Part shown: positions 49,813 through 59,218 of the stretch, in pieces
Layout: the number at the start of each line of letters is the position of its first letter
How positions within the stretch are numbered: the first letter of the stretch is position 1
DNA from: CBDHCC01 sp965261015
Lineage (GTDB): Bacteria > Pseudomonadota > Alphaproteobacteria > Sphingomonadales > Sphingomonadaceae
Assembly: GCA_965261015.1 (NCBI GenBank)
Contig: CBDHCC010000001.1
Location: 1,674,001 to 1,738,000, forward strand
DNA: 64,000 bases
Direction of reading: 5' to 3'
Translations under genes and position numbers: made by a program
The notes under the pieces: generated by a model
Database searches by the model: none
Told to the model about the DNA's origin: nothing
What the model saw: only the letters and a program-made list of their open reading frames with translations

Positions 49813-50524
49813 GTTTCAGGCGCGCCTCGGTCACGGCGATGGCCGGCGGCGTGCCGACGTCGAACCACAAGCCGGGGTGGACGAAGCCGAACGCCCGGCC
49901 CGCCTCGATCGCGCGGCTCCACAGGCGCACCAGCGAAAAGGCGCCCGCCGGGGCACCGGCGTAGAGGGCGTGCGAGCAGATGTGCGCGCCGGCATAGACG
50001 TGGGTGGCGACCGTCCCGGGCTTGCGCGCGATCAGGCGGCCGTCGGCGGCCAGACGAAAGTCGCCCGGGCCCGCGTGGCACGTCGCGCTGGGCGCGGGCA
50101 CCAGCATCAGACACACGTCCATGCGGGCCGGATCGAACCGCTCGGCCAACCCCCGCAAGGAATTGAAGGGGCCGTCGATCCAGATCGTGTCGCTGTTCAC
50201 CACCACGAACGGATCGCAGTCGAGCATCGGCAGCGCCCGGACCACTCCGCCGCCGGTTTCCAGCAACTCGTCGCGCTCGTCCGACACGCGGGTCGGCGGG
50301 CCGCGACGGCGCTTGGCCAGGTGCGCCTCGACCGCGCCGGCGAGGTAGTGGACGTTCACCACCGCCCGCTCCACCCCCGCCTCGTCCAGCCGATCGAGCG
50401 CGTGGTCGAGCAGCGTGCGGCCGGCGACGTCGACCAGCGGTTTGGGGCGGGTCGCGGTCAGGGGCCGCATCCGCTTGCCCAGCCCGGCGGCGAGCACCAT
50501 CGCGCAGGGCGGCACGGCGCTCAC
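49805..50524 (-). CDS. murU: N-acetylmuramate 1-phosphate uridylyltransferase-like nucleotidyltransferase
   Basis: The 239-residue NTP transferase has the signature AMVLAAGLGKRMRPLT and RPKPLVDVAGRTLLDHALD, the Mg-binding NSDTIW and the C-terminal LWFDVGTP. Next to AmgK it fits MurU, which makes UDP-MurNAc from MurNAc-1-phosphate in the cell-wall recycling route that bypasses de novo MurA/MurB. The GTG start at 50524 overlaps the amgK stop (GTGA). Other sugar nucleotidyltransferase substrates cannot be excluded from sequence alone. Confidence 0.87.
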   Translation of the reverse strand: MSAVPPCAMVLAAGLGKRMRPLTATRPKPLVDVAGRTLLDHALDRLDEAGVERAVVNVHYLAGAVEAHLAKRRRGPPTRVSDERDELLETGGGVVRALPMLDCDPFVVVNSDTIWIDGPFNSLRGLAERFDPARMDVCLMLVPAPSATCHAGPGDFRLAADGRLIARKPGTVATHVYAGAHICSHALYAGAPAGAFSLVRLWSRAIEAGRAFGFVHPGLWFDVGTPPAIAVTEARLKRD

Positions 50525-51495
50525 GGCTGTGCGACCGGCACGTCGTCGGGCACATGGTCGGCGAACCACTCCGCCATCGGTCCCAGCGCCGGATGGGCGA
50601 GGTCGCGGCGCAGATGGCCCCACACGCGCGGCATCATCGCCAGGTAACGGTGCTTGCCGTCGCGGCGAGACAGCCGCGCGAAGATGCCCAGGATCTTGGC
50701 GTTCCGCTGGGCACCCAGCCGGTGATAGTCGGCCACGAACCCCTCGCCCTCGCCCGTCGCCGCGCAATAGCGGTCGAGCATCGCCGCCTCCAGCTCCGCC
50801 GACACGTCGCGCCGCGCGTCCTGGAGCAGCGAGACGAGGTCGTAGGCGGGGTGTCCCACCAGCGCGTCCTGAAAGTCGAGCAGCGCCAGCCCCCCCGAAA
50901 AACCCTGGGCTTCCGTCAGCATGATGTTCTCGGCGTGATAGTCGCGCAAGGTGGTGACGCTCGACGGCGGCAGAGCGGAGAACACCGAGGACCAGGCGTC
51001 TCGGTAGCCTGAGCTGTCCACGCTTAACCCGGCGGCCGGTGCCCACCACTCCACGAACAGGTCGGCCTCACGGTGCAGGACGGCGTCGTCGTATAACGGC
51101 ACAGGTGCAGGAGCCGGTGCCCTGTCGCGCAATCGGACCAGCAGGTCCACCGCCGCCTCATAGACGGGACGCTCCAAAGCCGGATCGGCGTCCACAACCT
51201 CACGCATTCGCCGATCGCCCAGATCGTCCAGCAACACGAGCCCTGCTTCCTCATCCACGCCCTGGACACGCGGCGCGAGAAATCCGTAGTGACGCAGCCA
51301 ATCAGCCATGAGCAGGAAGGGCCGCACGTCCTCTTCTGGTGGTGGTGCGTCCATCAAGATTGCGCTGGCGCGCCCTCGTGACACTCGGAAATAGCGTCGG
51401 GAGGAGGCATCCCCTTTGATCGGCCGCACCTCGGCACCGCCCCAGCTCATATCGCTCAGGAAGTCTGCGGCTTCGGGGGTTAGTGAAGAGGCCAT
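50521..51495 (-). CDS. amgK: Anomeric MurNAc/GlcNAc kinase AmgK-like phosphotransferase
   Basis: The 324-residue aminoglycoside phosphotransferase-fold kinase has the N-terminal ATP-binding DASSRRYFRVSRGRASAILM, the catalytic loop LRDYHAENIML and the metal-binding LLDFQDALVGHPAYDL. With MurU downstream it fits AmgK, which phosphorylates MurNAc at the anomeric position. ATG 51495 is preceded by GGGAGAG and overlaps tsaE by 16 nt; ATG 51507 has no ribosome-binding site. Confidence 0.87.
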   Translation of the reverse strand: MASSLTPEAADFLSDMSWGGAEVRPIKGDASSRRYFRVSRGRASAILMDAPPPEEDVRPFLLMADWLRHYGFLAPRVQGVDEEAGLVLLDDLGDRRMREVVDADPALERPVYEAAVDLLVRLRDRAPAPAPVPLYDDAVLHREADLFVEWWAPAAGLSVDSSGYRDAWSSVFSALPPSSVTTLRDYHAENIMLTEAQGFSGGLALLDFQDALVGHPAYDLVSLLQDARRDVSAELEAAMLDRYCAATGEGEGFVADYHRLGAQRNAKILGIFARLSRRDGKHRYLAMMPRVWGHLRRDLAHPALGPMAEWFADHVPDDVPVAQP

Positions 51496-51911
51496 CGGCT
51501 CTCCCATGGCGGGGGCACGGTCGCTGTCAACCGCCGCCGCCCGTCGCCCGCCGGCGTCAGCGTCAGGTCCAGCCGGTCGGCGAACAGGCTGCCTAGCCGG
51601 TCGGGCCATTCGATCAGCAGCGCGCCGTCGACCCGCCACTCCTCCAGCCCCAATTCGGCCAGATCGGCCGGGTCGGACAGTCGATAGAGATCGACATGGG
51701 CGACCGGCGGCACCAGCGTCTCGTAGGGCTGTACCAGGGCGAAGGAGGGCGAGGGCACCTCCCCCTCCTCTCCCAGCGCGCGGAGGACCGCGCGGGCCAG
51801 CGTCGTCTTGCCGGCACCCAGCGGGCCGGTCAGCCCAACGACGTCGCCGGGGCGCAACATCGACGCCAACGCGCGGCCCGTGTCGCGCACCTGCTCCTCC
51901 TTCAGGATCAT
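51480..51911 (-). CDS. tsaE: tRNA threonylcarbamoyladenosine biosynthesis ATPase TsaE
   Basis: The 143-residue protein has Walker A GLTGPLGAGKTTLARAVLRA, then EVPSPSFALVQPYET and the conserved HVDLYRLSDPADLAELGLEE and LIEWPDR. With TsaB and TsaD it completes the t6A modification of ANN-decoding tRNAs. It overlaps the DivL-like gene by ATGA and amgK by 16 nt, inside a fully coupled run. Confidence 0.95.
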   Translation of the reverse strand: MILKEEQVRDTGRALASMLRPGDVVGLTGPLGAGKTTLARAVLRALGEEGEVPSPSFALVQPYETLVPPVAHVDLYRLSDPADLAELGLEEWRVDGALLIEWPDRLGSLFADRLDLTLTPAGDGRRRLTATVPPPWESRWPLH

Positions 51912-54241
51912 AGAGGCAGGTCCAGGACGGCCATCGTGCCCACGCCTGGTTCGGACTCCAGCGTCAGCGACCCACCGTGGGCCAGCGCCACCTGACGGGC
52001 CAGCGGCAGGCCGATGCCCAGCGCGCCCTCTCGCTGGCGCACCGGGTCGACGGAGGTGAACAGGTCCAGCGCGCGGGCCGTCTGGTCGGGGTCCATGCCA
52101 GGTCCGTCGTCCGACACGATCACCCGCACCCGGCGCGCGTCGGCGGCGGCGTGCAGCAGCACGCGACCACCGCGCGGTGTGTAGGCGACGGCGTTGTCGA
52201 TCAGATGGTCGATGGCCTTGCGGAGGCGGGCCGCGTCGCCCCCGATCGTCGGCAGGTCCGGTGCCAGCTGTCGCGCGAAGGTCAGACCCGCGGCCCGCGC
52301 GCGCCGGTCGGCTCCGGCCGCCAAGTCGTCGAGCAGCCATCCCAGGTCCACCGGGGTGGTCTGTGACGGCAGACGGCCCGCGATGCCCGCCGTCAGATCC
52401 AGCACGTTGTCGATCAGGTTCGCCAGGACCGCGACCGCCTCCTGGATGTGCGCGACATAGTTCGAGGCTCCCGGCGGCAACTCGCCCGCCAGCCCGTCCG
52501 ACAGCATTTCCGCGAAGCCGCCGATGGAGGTCAGAGGAGTCCGCAGTTCGTAGGACATGGTTTCGACGAAGGCGGTCTTCATCCGATCGCCCTCCTCCAA
52601 CGCACGGGTGCGGTCGCGCAGCGCGCGCTCCACCCGCTGACTGGCGGTAATGTCGAGGAGGAGGAGCAGCGCGTTGCCGTCGGGTAGCGGGACGGACGCT
52701 GCCTGAAGCGCCCGCCCGTCGGCGAGCGTCAGCCGGTGGGTGCCGCTCGTCCGTTCCGCGGCGGCGGCGCGCGTCAGTGTCACGATCGCGCGGGCGTCGT
52801 CGGGATGGCCGAACCGGTCGGCCAGCGCCCGGACGTGCTCGTCCAGCCGGGGATGCTCGCCCATGTCCTCCGGCTCCACGCCCCAGAGTTCGCGATATCG
52901 ATCGTTCCACAGTGTCAGGCGACCCTCGGACGAGACGACCGCCACCCCTTCGTACAGGCTGTCGAAGGTCGCGGCCTGCACCTGCATCAGCGTGTCGCGA
53001 TCGCCGGCCAGGCGCGCCTCTTCCGTGCGGTCCTCGAATACGACCAAGAGGGCGCCGTCCGGCAGCGGCTGGGGCAGGACGCGCAGGTAGGTGCCGTCGT
53101 CCAGGTGCCAGCTCTCCTCGTCCGCCTCGCGCGCCTGGAACCACTCCCGCCGTTCCGCCTTGAACGCCGGGAAGTCCCGGGCCGGCGGCAGGCGGCCGGC
53201 GTCCCGCATCGCGTCGAGCAGGCGTTCGAACGAGGTTCCGGGTGCGACCGTCTCAAGTGCAAAAATGCGCCGAAAGGGTTGGTTCGCAAAGGACAGGGTG
53301 CGGTCGGGCGCGAACTGGATGACGCCGGCCGACAGCCGGTCCAGCATCGTGCGTTGCGCATCGGTGAAGCGTCGTACGCTGGCGATCGCCTCTTCCCGGT
53401 CGCCCACGTCGAAAGCGAAACCGCCGACGCCGGACTCGCCCAGCGGCACGTCGGTGACCTGCAGGGTGCGCCGTTCGTGACCGACCGTCGCCGGAACCGT
53501 CCGCACGATGGTCCTGCCCGTGTCGCGCGCGCGCTCCGCCACCGCCGCCGGCGGCTCGCCCGCGGTGGCGTCGAGCAGTTCGGTGCCCGCGGCGACCACC
53601 CCGGACTGGCTAGCGCCCTCCACCGCCTCGACATAGGCGCGGTTCACCAGGCGCAGGCCGCCGTCGTCCGCGCGGTGCCAGATCGGGAAGGGGGCCTGGT
53701 CGATCAGCGCCGAGAGCGCGCGATGGCTGCGGTCCAGACGCGTCTTCTCGCCTCTCAGCCGGTCCGCCTCCGACTGTAGGTCGGTGGCGTCATAGACCCA
53801 CAACAAGGTGCCTCCGCCGGGAGAAACGGCGCGGCTGGCGGGCGCGCCGGAGAACAACAGGCGCCGCGACGATCCGAGCGGACTGACCGCCAGCGAGAAT
53901 TCCCGCCCGGTGCGCTGAGCGCCCTGGACCTCGGACAACAGGGTGGCCAGGTCGCTGTCCGAAAGGCCGGCGTCGGGCTGGGCCAGGTCGGACAAGAACG
54001 CCGGCGGTTCGGCCAGACCCAGGCGCTGGGCCAGACGCTCCGGACCCTCCACCCGGCCGTCCACCCGCACCAGCATCGGCATGGCGGGCGACCGGTCGAG
54101 CAGCAGGGTCAGGCGGCGATTGGACCGCTCCGCCGCATCCGCTTCCCGACGCCGCGCCAGGCCGGTCCAGATCGCCCAGGCCGCCACGGCAAGCCAGGCG
54201 ACGCAGACGAGCGCGATCGCGGCGAGGGCCCAGTCGCTCAC
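51908..54241 (-). CDS. divL: DivL-like PAS-domain pseudo-histidine kinase (tyrosine at the phosphosite)
   Basis: 777 residues: one N-terminal membrane helix (ALAAIALVCVAWLAVAAWAI), several PAS-like domains (about 40-540), a dimerisation domain and an HATPase domain. The H-box reads FVETMSYELRTPLTSIGG, with Tyr564 where His is normal. The N-box (HLIDNAVAYTP), G1 (DDGPGMD) and G2 (LGIGLPLA) are intact. Caulobacter DivL has the same substitution and modulates CckA-CtrA signalling, and the tsaE neighbour fits. GTG 54241 is the start. Its orthology to DivL is inferred. Confidence 0.85.
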   Translation of the reverse strand: MSDWALAAIALVCVAWLAVAAWAIWTGLARRREADAAERSNRRLTLLLDRSPAMPMLVRVDGRVEGPERLAQRLGLAEPPAFLSDLAQPDAGLSDSDLATLLSEVQGAQRTGREFSLAVSPLGSSRRLLFSGAPASRAVSPGGGTLLWVYDATDLQSEADRLRGEKTRLDRSHRALSALIDQAPFPIWHRADDGGLRLVNRAYVEAVEGASQSGVVAAGTELLDATAGEPPAAVAERARDTGRTIVRTVPATVGHERRTLQVTDVPLGESGVGGFAFDVGDREEAIASVRRFTDAQRTMLDRLSAGVIQFAPDRTLSFANQPFRRIFALETVAPGTSFERLLDAMRDAGRLPPARDFPAFKAERREWFQAREADEESWHLDDGTYLRVLPQPLPDGALLVVFEDRTEEARLAGDRDTLMQVQAATFDSLYEGVAVVSSEGRLTLWNDRYRELWGVEPEDMGEHPRLDEHVRALADRFGHPDDARAIVTLTRAAAAERTSGTHRLTLADGRALQAASVPLPDGNALLLLLDITASQRVERALRDRTRALEEGDRMKTAFVETMSYELRTPLTSIGGFAEMLSDGLAGELPPGASNYVAHIQEAVAVLANLIDNVLDLTAGIAGRLPSQTTPVDLGWLLDDLAAGADRRARAAGLTFARQLAPDLPTIGGDAARLRKAIDHLIDNAVAYTPRGGRVLLHAAADARRVRVIVSDDGPGMDPDQTARALDLFTSVDPVRQREGALGIGLPLARQVALAHGGSLTLESEPGVGTMAVLDLPL

Positions 54242-54250
54242 CGCCCCGTC

Positions 54251-57200
54251 CTATTCCCAGAAATACGGCGCGCGTCGGCGGTCGCCCGTGACCTCCTCGT
54301 TCAAGGTCATGGCGTCGTACAGGCGGCCGTTCAGCATGACCTTGGAGACGCGGGAGGATTGCCGAATGTCGGCGATCGGGTCGCCGTCGATCACGACCAG
54401 ATCGGCCAGCTTGCCCACCTCCAGCGATCCCAGGTCGCGGTCGAAGCCGTAGGCGCGGGCCGGCACGATGGTCGCCGCTTCCAGCGCCTCCATCGGCGAC
54501 CAGCCGCCGCGCACGAAGGACCACAGCTCCCAGTGCGCGCCCAGCCCCTCTTCCTGACCGTGCGCGCCGATGGAAATCGGCACGCCTGCCCGGCGCAGCT
54601 TCAACGCCTGGGCGGCGCTGTCGTCGTCCACATAATCGCTCTCGGGCGCGATGGTGCGCCGCTTGGACCCGGCCAGATGGTCCGGCGGCGCGTGGGCGGC
54701 CAGGATCGGTTCGGCGAACACGTCGGTGTGCGCTCGCCAATAGGGGTCGCCGGCCAGCCCGCTGTAGGTCACGACCAGCGTGGGCGTGTTGCCCACCTTC
54801 GTCTGGCCGAAAAAGTCGACCACGTCCTTGTAGATCGGCAGCTGCGGGATGTTGTGTTCCAGGCTGGTGTTGCCGTCCGCGATGATCGACATGTCCATGC
54901 CATAGAGCGACCCGCCCTCGGCCACCGTGATGATGTTGTCGCGGTGTGCGGCGACCACCACCTGCTGGCGCTGGTCGCGGCGCGGCTGGTTGTAGTTCTT
55001 GATCGAGTGCGCGCCCTGCGCCTTCAGCCGGTCGACATGGTCCTGTGCGTCGTCCAGCGAGTTGATGACGGCGTATACGCCCGGCGCCTTGGCTCCATAG
55101 ACGACCTCTCCGGACGAGAAGATGCGTGGCGTCAGGATGTCGCCTGCCCGCTGGCGCTCCGCCGCGGTGAAGATCTCGCTGGCCTTGCTCGACGGATCGT
55201 GGACGGTCGTGACGCCATAGGCGAGGTGCGCGTGCTCGACCCAATTCTGCTGGGGCACGATGTCGTCGTCGCCCTGCGCGCCGTGGGCATGACCGTCGAT
55301 CATGCCGGGAATGATCGTCTTGCCGGTGGCGTCCACCCGCTTCGCCCCGGCCGGAATGGCGGTCGACGCGTCACCGACCGCCAGGATGCGATTGCCCTGC
55401 ACCACCACCGTGCCGTTCTCGATCACCCCGCCATCCGCGCCGGCCATCGTGATGACCTTGGCGCCGGTGAACGCGACCGTTCCGCTCGGCGCGTCCGCGC
55501 TGACTGTCTGAGCCAGACTGGTGAGCGCCGTCGTCGGCACGGCGAACTTCGCGTCCTTGGCGCGGCGTTGGAACACCGCCGGGCGGTCAGCGGCGAACAG
55601 GTCCGGACCGAGCGTCCAGCTCAGCCGTTGGCCATTGCCGGTCCAGCCCAGATAGCTGGCGGCCTTGTCGCTGACCCGCGTGATCGGCAGCTCGCTCGCC
55701 TCGGCGCTGGCTCCGAACTTGATCGAGCCGGCAGCCACGAACGGCATGACAAAGGCGTTGTAGTCTTCCGCGAACGCCAGCGCCTGTCCGTCGGGGGCGA
55801 CCTGATATTCCGTCACCAGATCGCCCGAGGCATGGGTGCGGCGGTCCTGACCGTTCGCGTCCACGCTGACCAGTTGCGTGCCCTGCTCGGCGGCCGTGGT
55901 GAAATAGATGCGATCGGGCGATGCGCCGAAATGCGGGCCTGTGCCGTCGGTCGACAGGCGGGTTGCAGGGCCACCATCCACCGGCATCCGCAGCACGCCC
56001 GACCGTTCGGACCAGCGGGGCGAGGTGATGTAGCCGCCCTTCCCGGCCTCCACGACCAGGCTGCGACCGTCTGGCGCCCAGGCCGGGCGACGATAATGAC
56101 CGGGCTGGTCGCTCACCGTGCGCTCGCGCCCGTTGCCCATGTCGATCACCCGCACCGATCCCAGATCGGCGTCGGTCCAGCGGACATAGGCGAGGCTGCG
56201 GCCGTCGCGCGACCAGGCCGGAAACAGCTCCTGCTCTCCCGCATCCGCACGAGTCAGGCGCTTGGCCGCGCCGCCCGCCACCGGCTTGGTCCAGAGGTGC
56301 CCAAGCGTCTCGTACACCACGGTGCGCCCGTCCGGCGACACGGCGGCGAAGCGGGGCATCGCGGTGCGGAAGGTCGCCGGCGCCACTTCGATCTGCGGCC
56401 GGATCGGATCGATCACGTCGCGCGTGTCGGTCACGCGGAACGGGATGACCGTGGCTTCGCCGCTGTCCACGTCCGCCCGGTTGATATGCCCGTCGCCCCA
56501 GTACACCACCGTCCGATTGTCCGGCAGCCAGGCCATCGTCGGATAGACGCCGTGTACGGCCCAGGTCTCCTGAAGGTCCCGGTCGAGGCCCACCGGCAGC
56601 GCGCGCTCCCCCCCGCTTCGCAGATCCTTGACGAACAGGGTCGAACGGCCGTTCACCCGGCGGACGAAGGCCAGCCGCTTGCCGTCGGGCGAAGGCGTGG
56701 CGCGGATGGAGCCGCCCGCACCCGACGCGACCGTGGACACCTCGCCGCTCGCCACGTCGACCTTCTCGATGTCGAACACGTCGCCGTTCGAATCCTGCGC
56801 ATATTCGAAGATCGGGCCGGAGGTGACGTTGCGCGTGTAATACACGGCCGCTCCGTCGGGTGCGTAGACGGGTTCCCCCAACTCCTTTTGCAAGGCCGGG
56901 CTCTCGCGCTCCACCAGCGCCGCGCCCTGCCCGCCGGCCAAGGAATAGAGCCACAACTCGCCCGTTCCCAACGATCGCTGAGTGGTGAAATGCTTGCGCG
57001 CGACGATGAAGCGGCCGTCGGGCGACCAGGCGGGTTGGGAGAGCAGCCGGAACTTCTCCTCCGTCAGCGCGAACTTGCCCGAACCGTCGCGGTTCATGAT
57101 CCAGATATTGTCGCCGCCGCCGCGATCGGACGTGAACGCGATCTGCCGGCCGTCGGGCGAGAAGCGGGGCAGCTGCTCCCACGCCATTCCCTCGGCCACT

Positions 57201-57577
57201 CGCGTCGGGCGACCGCCGGCCACCGGCATGGTGTAGATGTCGCCCAGCAGGTCGAAGACGATTGTCCGGCCGTCCGGTGACACGTCCAGGTTGATCCAGG
57301 TGCCCTCGTCCGTGTCGACGGTGATCGGTCGGCGGGGGAGCGGCGGGTTGTTGACGTCCCAGGCGGTGGGGTCGGCTTCCGGCGCGGCGTCGGACACGAT
57401 CGACGCGCCGGCCGCGCGTTCCGTGGGGCTCTGAGCACCCTCTTTCGCGCGGTCCTGCTGCTCGGCCGTGTTGTCCTCCGTCACGATCGGCTGGTCGGCC
57501 GGCGTCGGGTTCACGTTGGGTGCGGGCTGCTGCGCCGCCAGGAGCGCGGCGAGGACGGAGGCGACGGTGTCGATCAT
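54251..57577 (-). CDS. Exported TolB-like propeller / amidohydrolase fusion
   Basis: The 1108-residue protein has a short signal-like N-terminus (IDTVASVLAALLAAQQ) and an acidic linker. A WD40-like propeller follows (about 90-700) with repeated SPDGR(T/Q/F) blades such as VSPDGRTIVFDLLGD and FSPDGRQIAFTSDRGGGD. The C-terminal amidohydrolase domain has the metal-binding GMIDGHAHGAQG, HDPSSKAS and VVIDGDPIADIRQS. The combination is known in annotated 'amidohydrolase family' exoenzymes of sphingomonads and xanthomonads. The substrate is unknown. It ends 9 bp before the DivL-like gene. Confidence 0.9.
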   Translation of the reverse strand: MIDTVASVLAALLAAQQPAPNVNPTPADQPIVTEDNTAEQQDRAKEGAQSPTERAAGASIVSDAAPEADPTAWDVNNPPLPRRPITVDTDEGTWINLDVSPDGRTIVFDLLGDIYTMPVAGGRPTRVAEGMAWEQLPRFSPDGRQIAFTSDRGGGDNIWIMNRDGSGKFALTEEKFRLLSQPAWSPDGRFIVARKHFTTQRSLGTGELWLYSLAGGQGAALVERESPALQKELGEPVYAPDGAAVYYTRNVTSGPIFEYAQDSNGDVFDIEKVDVASGEVSTVASGAGGSIRATPSPDGKRLAFVRRVNGRSTLFVKDLRSGGERALPVGLDRDLQETWAVHGVYPTMAWLPDNRTVVYWGDGHINRADVDSGEATVIPFRVTDTRDVIDPIRPQIEVAPATFRTAMPRFAAVSPDGRTVVYETLGHLWTKPVAGGAAKRLTRADAGEQELFPAWSRDGRSLAYVRWTDADLGSVRVIDMGNGRERTVSDQPGHYRRPAWAPDGRSLVVEAGKGGYITSPRWSERSGVLRMPVDGGPATRLSTDGTGPHFGASPDRIYFTTAAEQGTQLVSVDANGQDRRTHASGDLVTEYQVAPDGQALAFAEDYNAFVMPFVAAGSIKFGASAEASELPITRVSDKAASYLGWTGNGQRLSWTLGPDLFAADRPAVFQRRAKDAKFAVPTTALTSLAQTVSADAPSGTVAFTGAKVITMAGADGGVIENGTVVVQGNRILAVGDASTAIPAGAKRVDATGKTIIPGMIDGHAHGAQGDDDIVPQQNWVEHAHLAYGVTTVHDPSSKASEIFTAAERQRAGDILTPRIFSSGEVVYGAKAPGVYAVINSLDDAQDHVDRLKAQGAHSIKNYNQPRRDQRQQVVVAAHRDNIITVAEGGSLYGMDMSIIADGNTSLEHNIPQLPIYKDVVDFFGQTKVGNTPTLVVTYSGLAGDPYWRAHTDVFAEPILAAHAPPDHLAGSKRRTIAPESDYVDDDSAAQALKLRRAGVPISIGAHGQEEGLGAHWELWSFVRGGWSPMEALEAATIVPARAYGFDRDLGSLEVGKLADLVVIDGDPIADIRQSSRVSKVMLNGRLYDAMTLNEEVTGDRRRAPYFWE

Positions 57578-57677
57578 ATGCGGCGGTTCCCCTGATCACG
57601 CCGCGCTCGATTCGGGCGGTCGTGCTGCGCGGCTGACGCTAGGGGGGAGTGGGGGTGAGGGCTAGGGGGAGGACCAA

Positions 57678-57705
57678 AGCCCTCTCCCCTTTTGGGGAGA
57701 GGGCT
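57678..57705 (-). terminator. Hairpin terminator after ahcY
   Basis: AGCCCTCTCCCC (57678-57689), loop TTTT and GGGGAGAGGGCT (57694-57705) form a perfect 12-bp stem 9 bp after the ahcY stop. On the minus strand it is followed by TTTGG, a weak U-tract. The stem sequence matches the arms found between tyrS and recG. Confidence 0.7.
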
Positions 57706-57714
57706 GTTGGGCGC

Positions 57715-59115
57715 TCAATAGCGATAGTGATCCGGCTTGAACGGGCCTTCGGTCGGCACGTTGATGTACTTGGACTGCTTTTCGCTCAAGGTGGTCAGGT
57801 TCACCCCCAGCTTGGCGAGGTGCAGCTGGGCCACCTTTTCGTCCAGGTGCTTGGGCAGGACATAGACCTGGTTATCGTACTGCTCCGGCCGCTGCCACAG
57901 CTCGATCTGCGCCAGCACCTGGTTGGTGAAGCTGGACGACATGACGAAGGACGGGTGCCCGGTGGCGCAGCCCAGGTTCACCAGGCGACCGCGCGCCAGC
58001 ATGATGATCTTGTTGCCGCCGGGGAACTCGATCTCGTCCACCTGCGGCTTGATCTCGGTCCACTTCATGTTGGCCAGACCGTCGATCTGGATCTCGGAGT
58101 CGAAGTGACCGATGTTGCAAACGATCGCCATGTTCTTCATCGCGCGCATGTGATCGACGGTGATGACGTCGACGTTGCCGGTCGAGGTGACGAAGATGTC
58201 CGCCCTAGGCGCGGCCTGCTCCATCGTTACGACCTCGTAACCGTCCATCGCCGCCTGCAACGCGCAGATCGGGTCGATCTCCGTCACCAGCACCCGCGCG
58301 CCGCCATTGCGAAGGCTCTCGGCCGAACCCTTGCCCACGTCGCCGTAACCCGCGACGACCGCGACCTTGCCCGACAGCATGACGTCTGTGGCGCGGCGGA
58401 TGGCGTCGACCAGGCTCTCGCGGCAGCCATAGAGGTTGTCGAACTTCGACTTGGTGACGCTGTCGTTCACGTTGATCGCCGGGAAGGGCAGCTTGCCCTG
58501 TTTGGCGATCTCGTAGAGCCGATGGACCCCGGTGGTGGTCTCCTCCGACACGCCCTTGATGCTCTCGACCGTCTTCGTGAGGTAGCCGGGGTGGTCGGAC
58601 AGAAACTGCTTCAGGACGCGCTGGAACTCGACCTCTTCGTCGTTCTCCGGCGCGGGCAGGCTCTCGCCGGCCTCGACCCGCGCGCCCCACAGCGCGAACA
58701 TCGTGGCGTCGCCGCCGTCGTCCAGGATCAGGTTGCAGGGCGTGTCTCCCCACTGGAAGATCTTGGCGACATATTCCCAATATTCGCCCAGCGTCTCGCC
58801 CTTGATGGCGAAGACAGGGATGCCCTTGGCCGCGATGGCGGCGGCGGCGTGGTCCTGCGTCGAATAGATGTTGCACGACGCCCAGCGCACCTGGGCTCCC
58901 AACGCCACCAGCGTCTCGATCAGCACGGCGGTCTGGATCGTCATGTGCAGCGACCCGGTGATCCGTGCGCCCTTCAGCGGCTGGCTCTCGCCGAATTCGG
59001 AGCGCAGCGCCATCAGGCCGGGCATCTCGGTCTCGGCGATCGCGATCTCCTTGTCGCCAAAGGCGGCGAGCGACAGGTCGGCGACGATGTGGTCGCGCTC
59101 GAGGGTGGTGGCCAC
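57715..59115 (-). CDS. ahcY: S-adenosylhomocysteine hydrolase
   Basis: The 466-residue NAD-dependent enzyme splits S-adenosylhomocysteine to adenosine and homocysteine in the methyl cycle. Markers include the substrate region ITGSLHMTIQTAVLIETL, the Rossmann motif VVAGYGDVGKGSAESL, NVNDSVTKSKFDNLYGC and the C-terminal PFKPDHYRY. The start is GTG 59115, with AAGGAG 7 nt upstream. About 144 bp of leader separate it from the yqgE stop and hold a palindromic AT-rich site. Confidence 0.97.
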   Translation of the reverse strand: MATTLERDHIVADLSLAAFGDKEIAIAETEMPGLMALRSEFGESQPLKGARITGSLHMTIQTAVLIETLVALGAQVRWASCNIYSTQDHAAAAIAAKGIPVFAIKGETLGEYWEYVAKIFQWGDTPCNLILDDGGDATMFALWGARVEAGESLPAPENDEEVEFQRVLKQFLSDHPGYLTKTVESIKGVSEETTTGVHRLYEIAKQGKLPFPAINVNDSVTKSKFDNLYGCRESLVDAIRRATDVMLSGKVAVVAGYGDVGKGSAESLRNGGARVLVTEIDPICALQAAMDGYEVVTMEQAAPRADIFVTSTGNVDVITVDHMRAMKNMAIVCNIGHFDSEIQIDGLANMKWTEIKPQVDEIEFPGGNKIIMLARGRLVNLGCATGHPSFVMSSSFTNQVLAQIELWQRPEQYDNQVYVLPKHLDEKVAQLHLAKLGVNLTTLSEKQSKYINVPTEGPFKPDHYRY

Positions 59116-59198
59116 GGGGGTACTCCTTGCGTTTTGGGGACCCGGCGGCGCGCCGGGGCGATGGGCGCGCCTATAGGTAAAGGAGCGTCGCGGGGCAA

Positions 59199-59218
59199 AT
59201 ATAAAGCTTCGGTTATAT
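59199..59218. promoter_or_regulatory. AT-rich palindrome upstream of ahcY
   Basis: ATATAA (59199-59204) and TTATAT (59213-59218) form a 6-bp inverted repeat with an 8-bp spacer, in otherwise GC-rich DNA about 84 bp upstream of the ahcY start. Symmetric AT-rich sites before ahcY are typical of operators for ArsR-family SAH-responsive repressors (SahR type). No such regulator is encoded in the window, so the assignment is inference. Confidence 0.4.

Noticed and set aside
45721..50166. ~1480-codon plus-strand open frame opposite addA, addB and murU
   Set aside because: Shadow frame: composition is typical of antisense GC-rich coding DNA and the minus-strand genes carry all catalytic motifs.
54359..57280. 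~970-codon plus-strand open frame opposite the propeller-amidohydrolase
   Set aside because: Shadow frame; the repeated SPDGR blades on the minus strand are clearly the coding sense.
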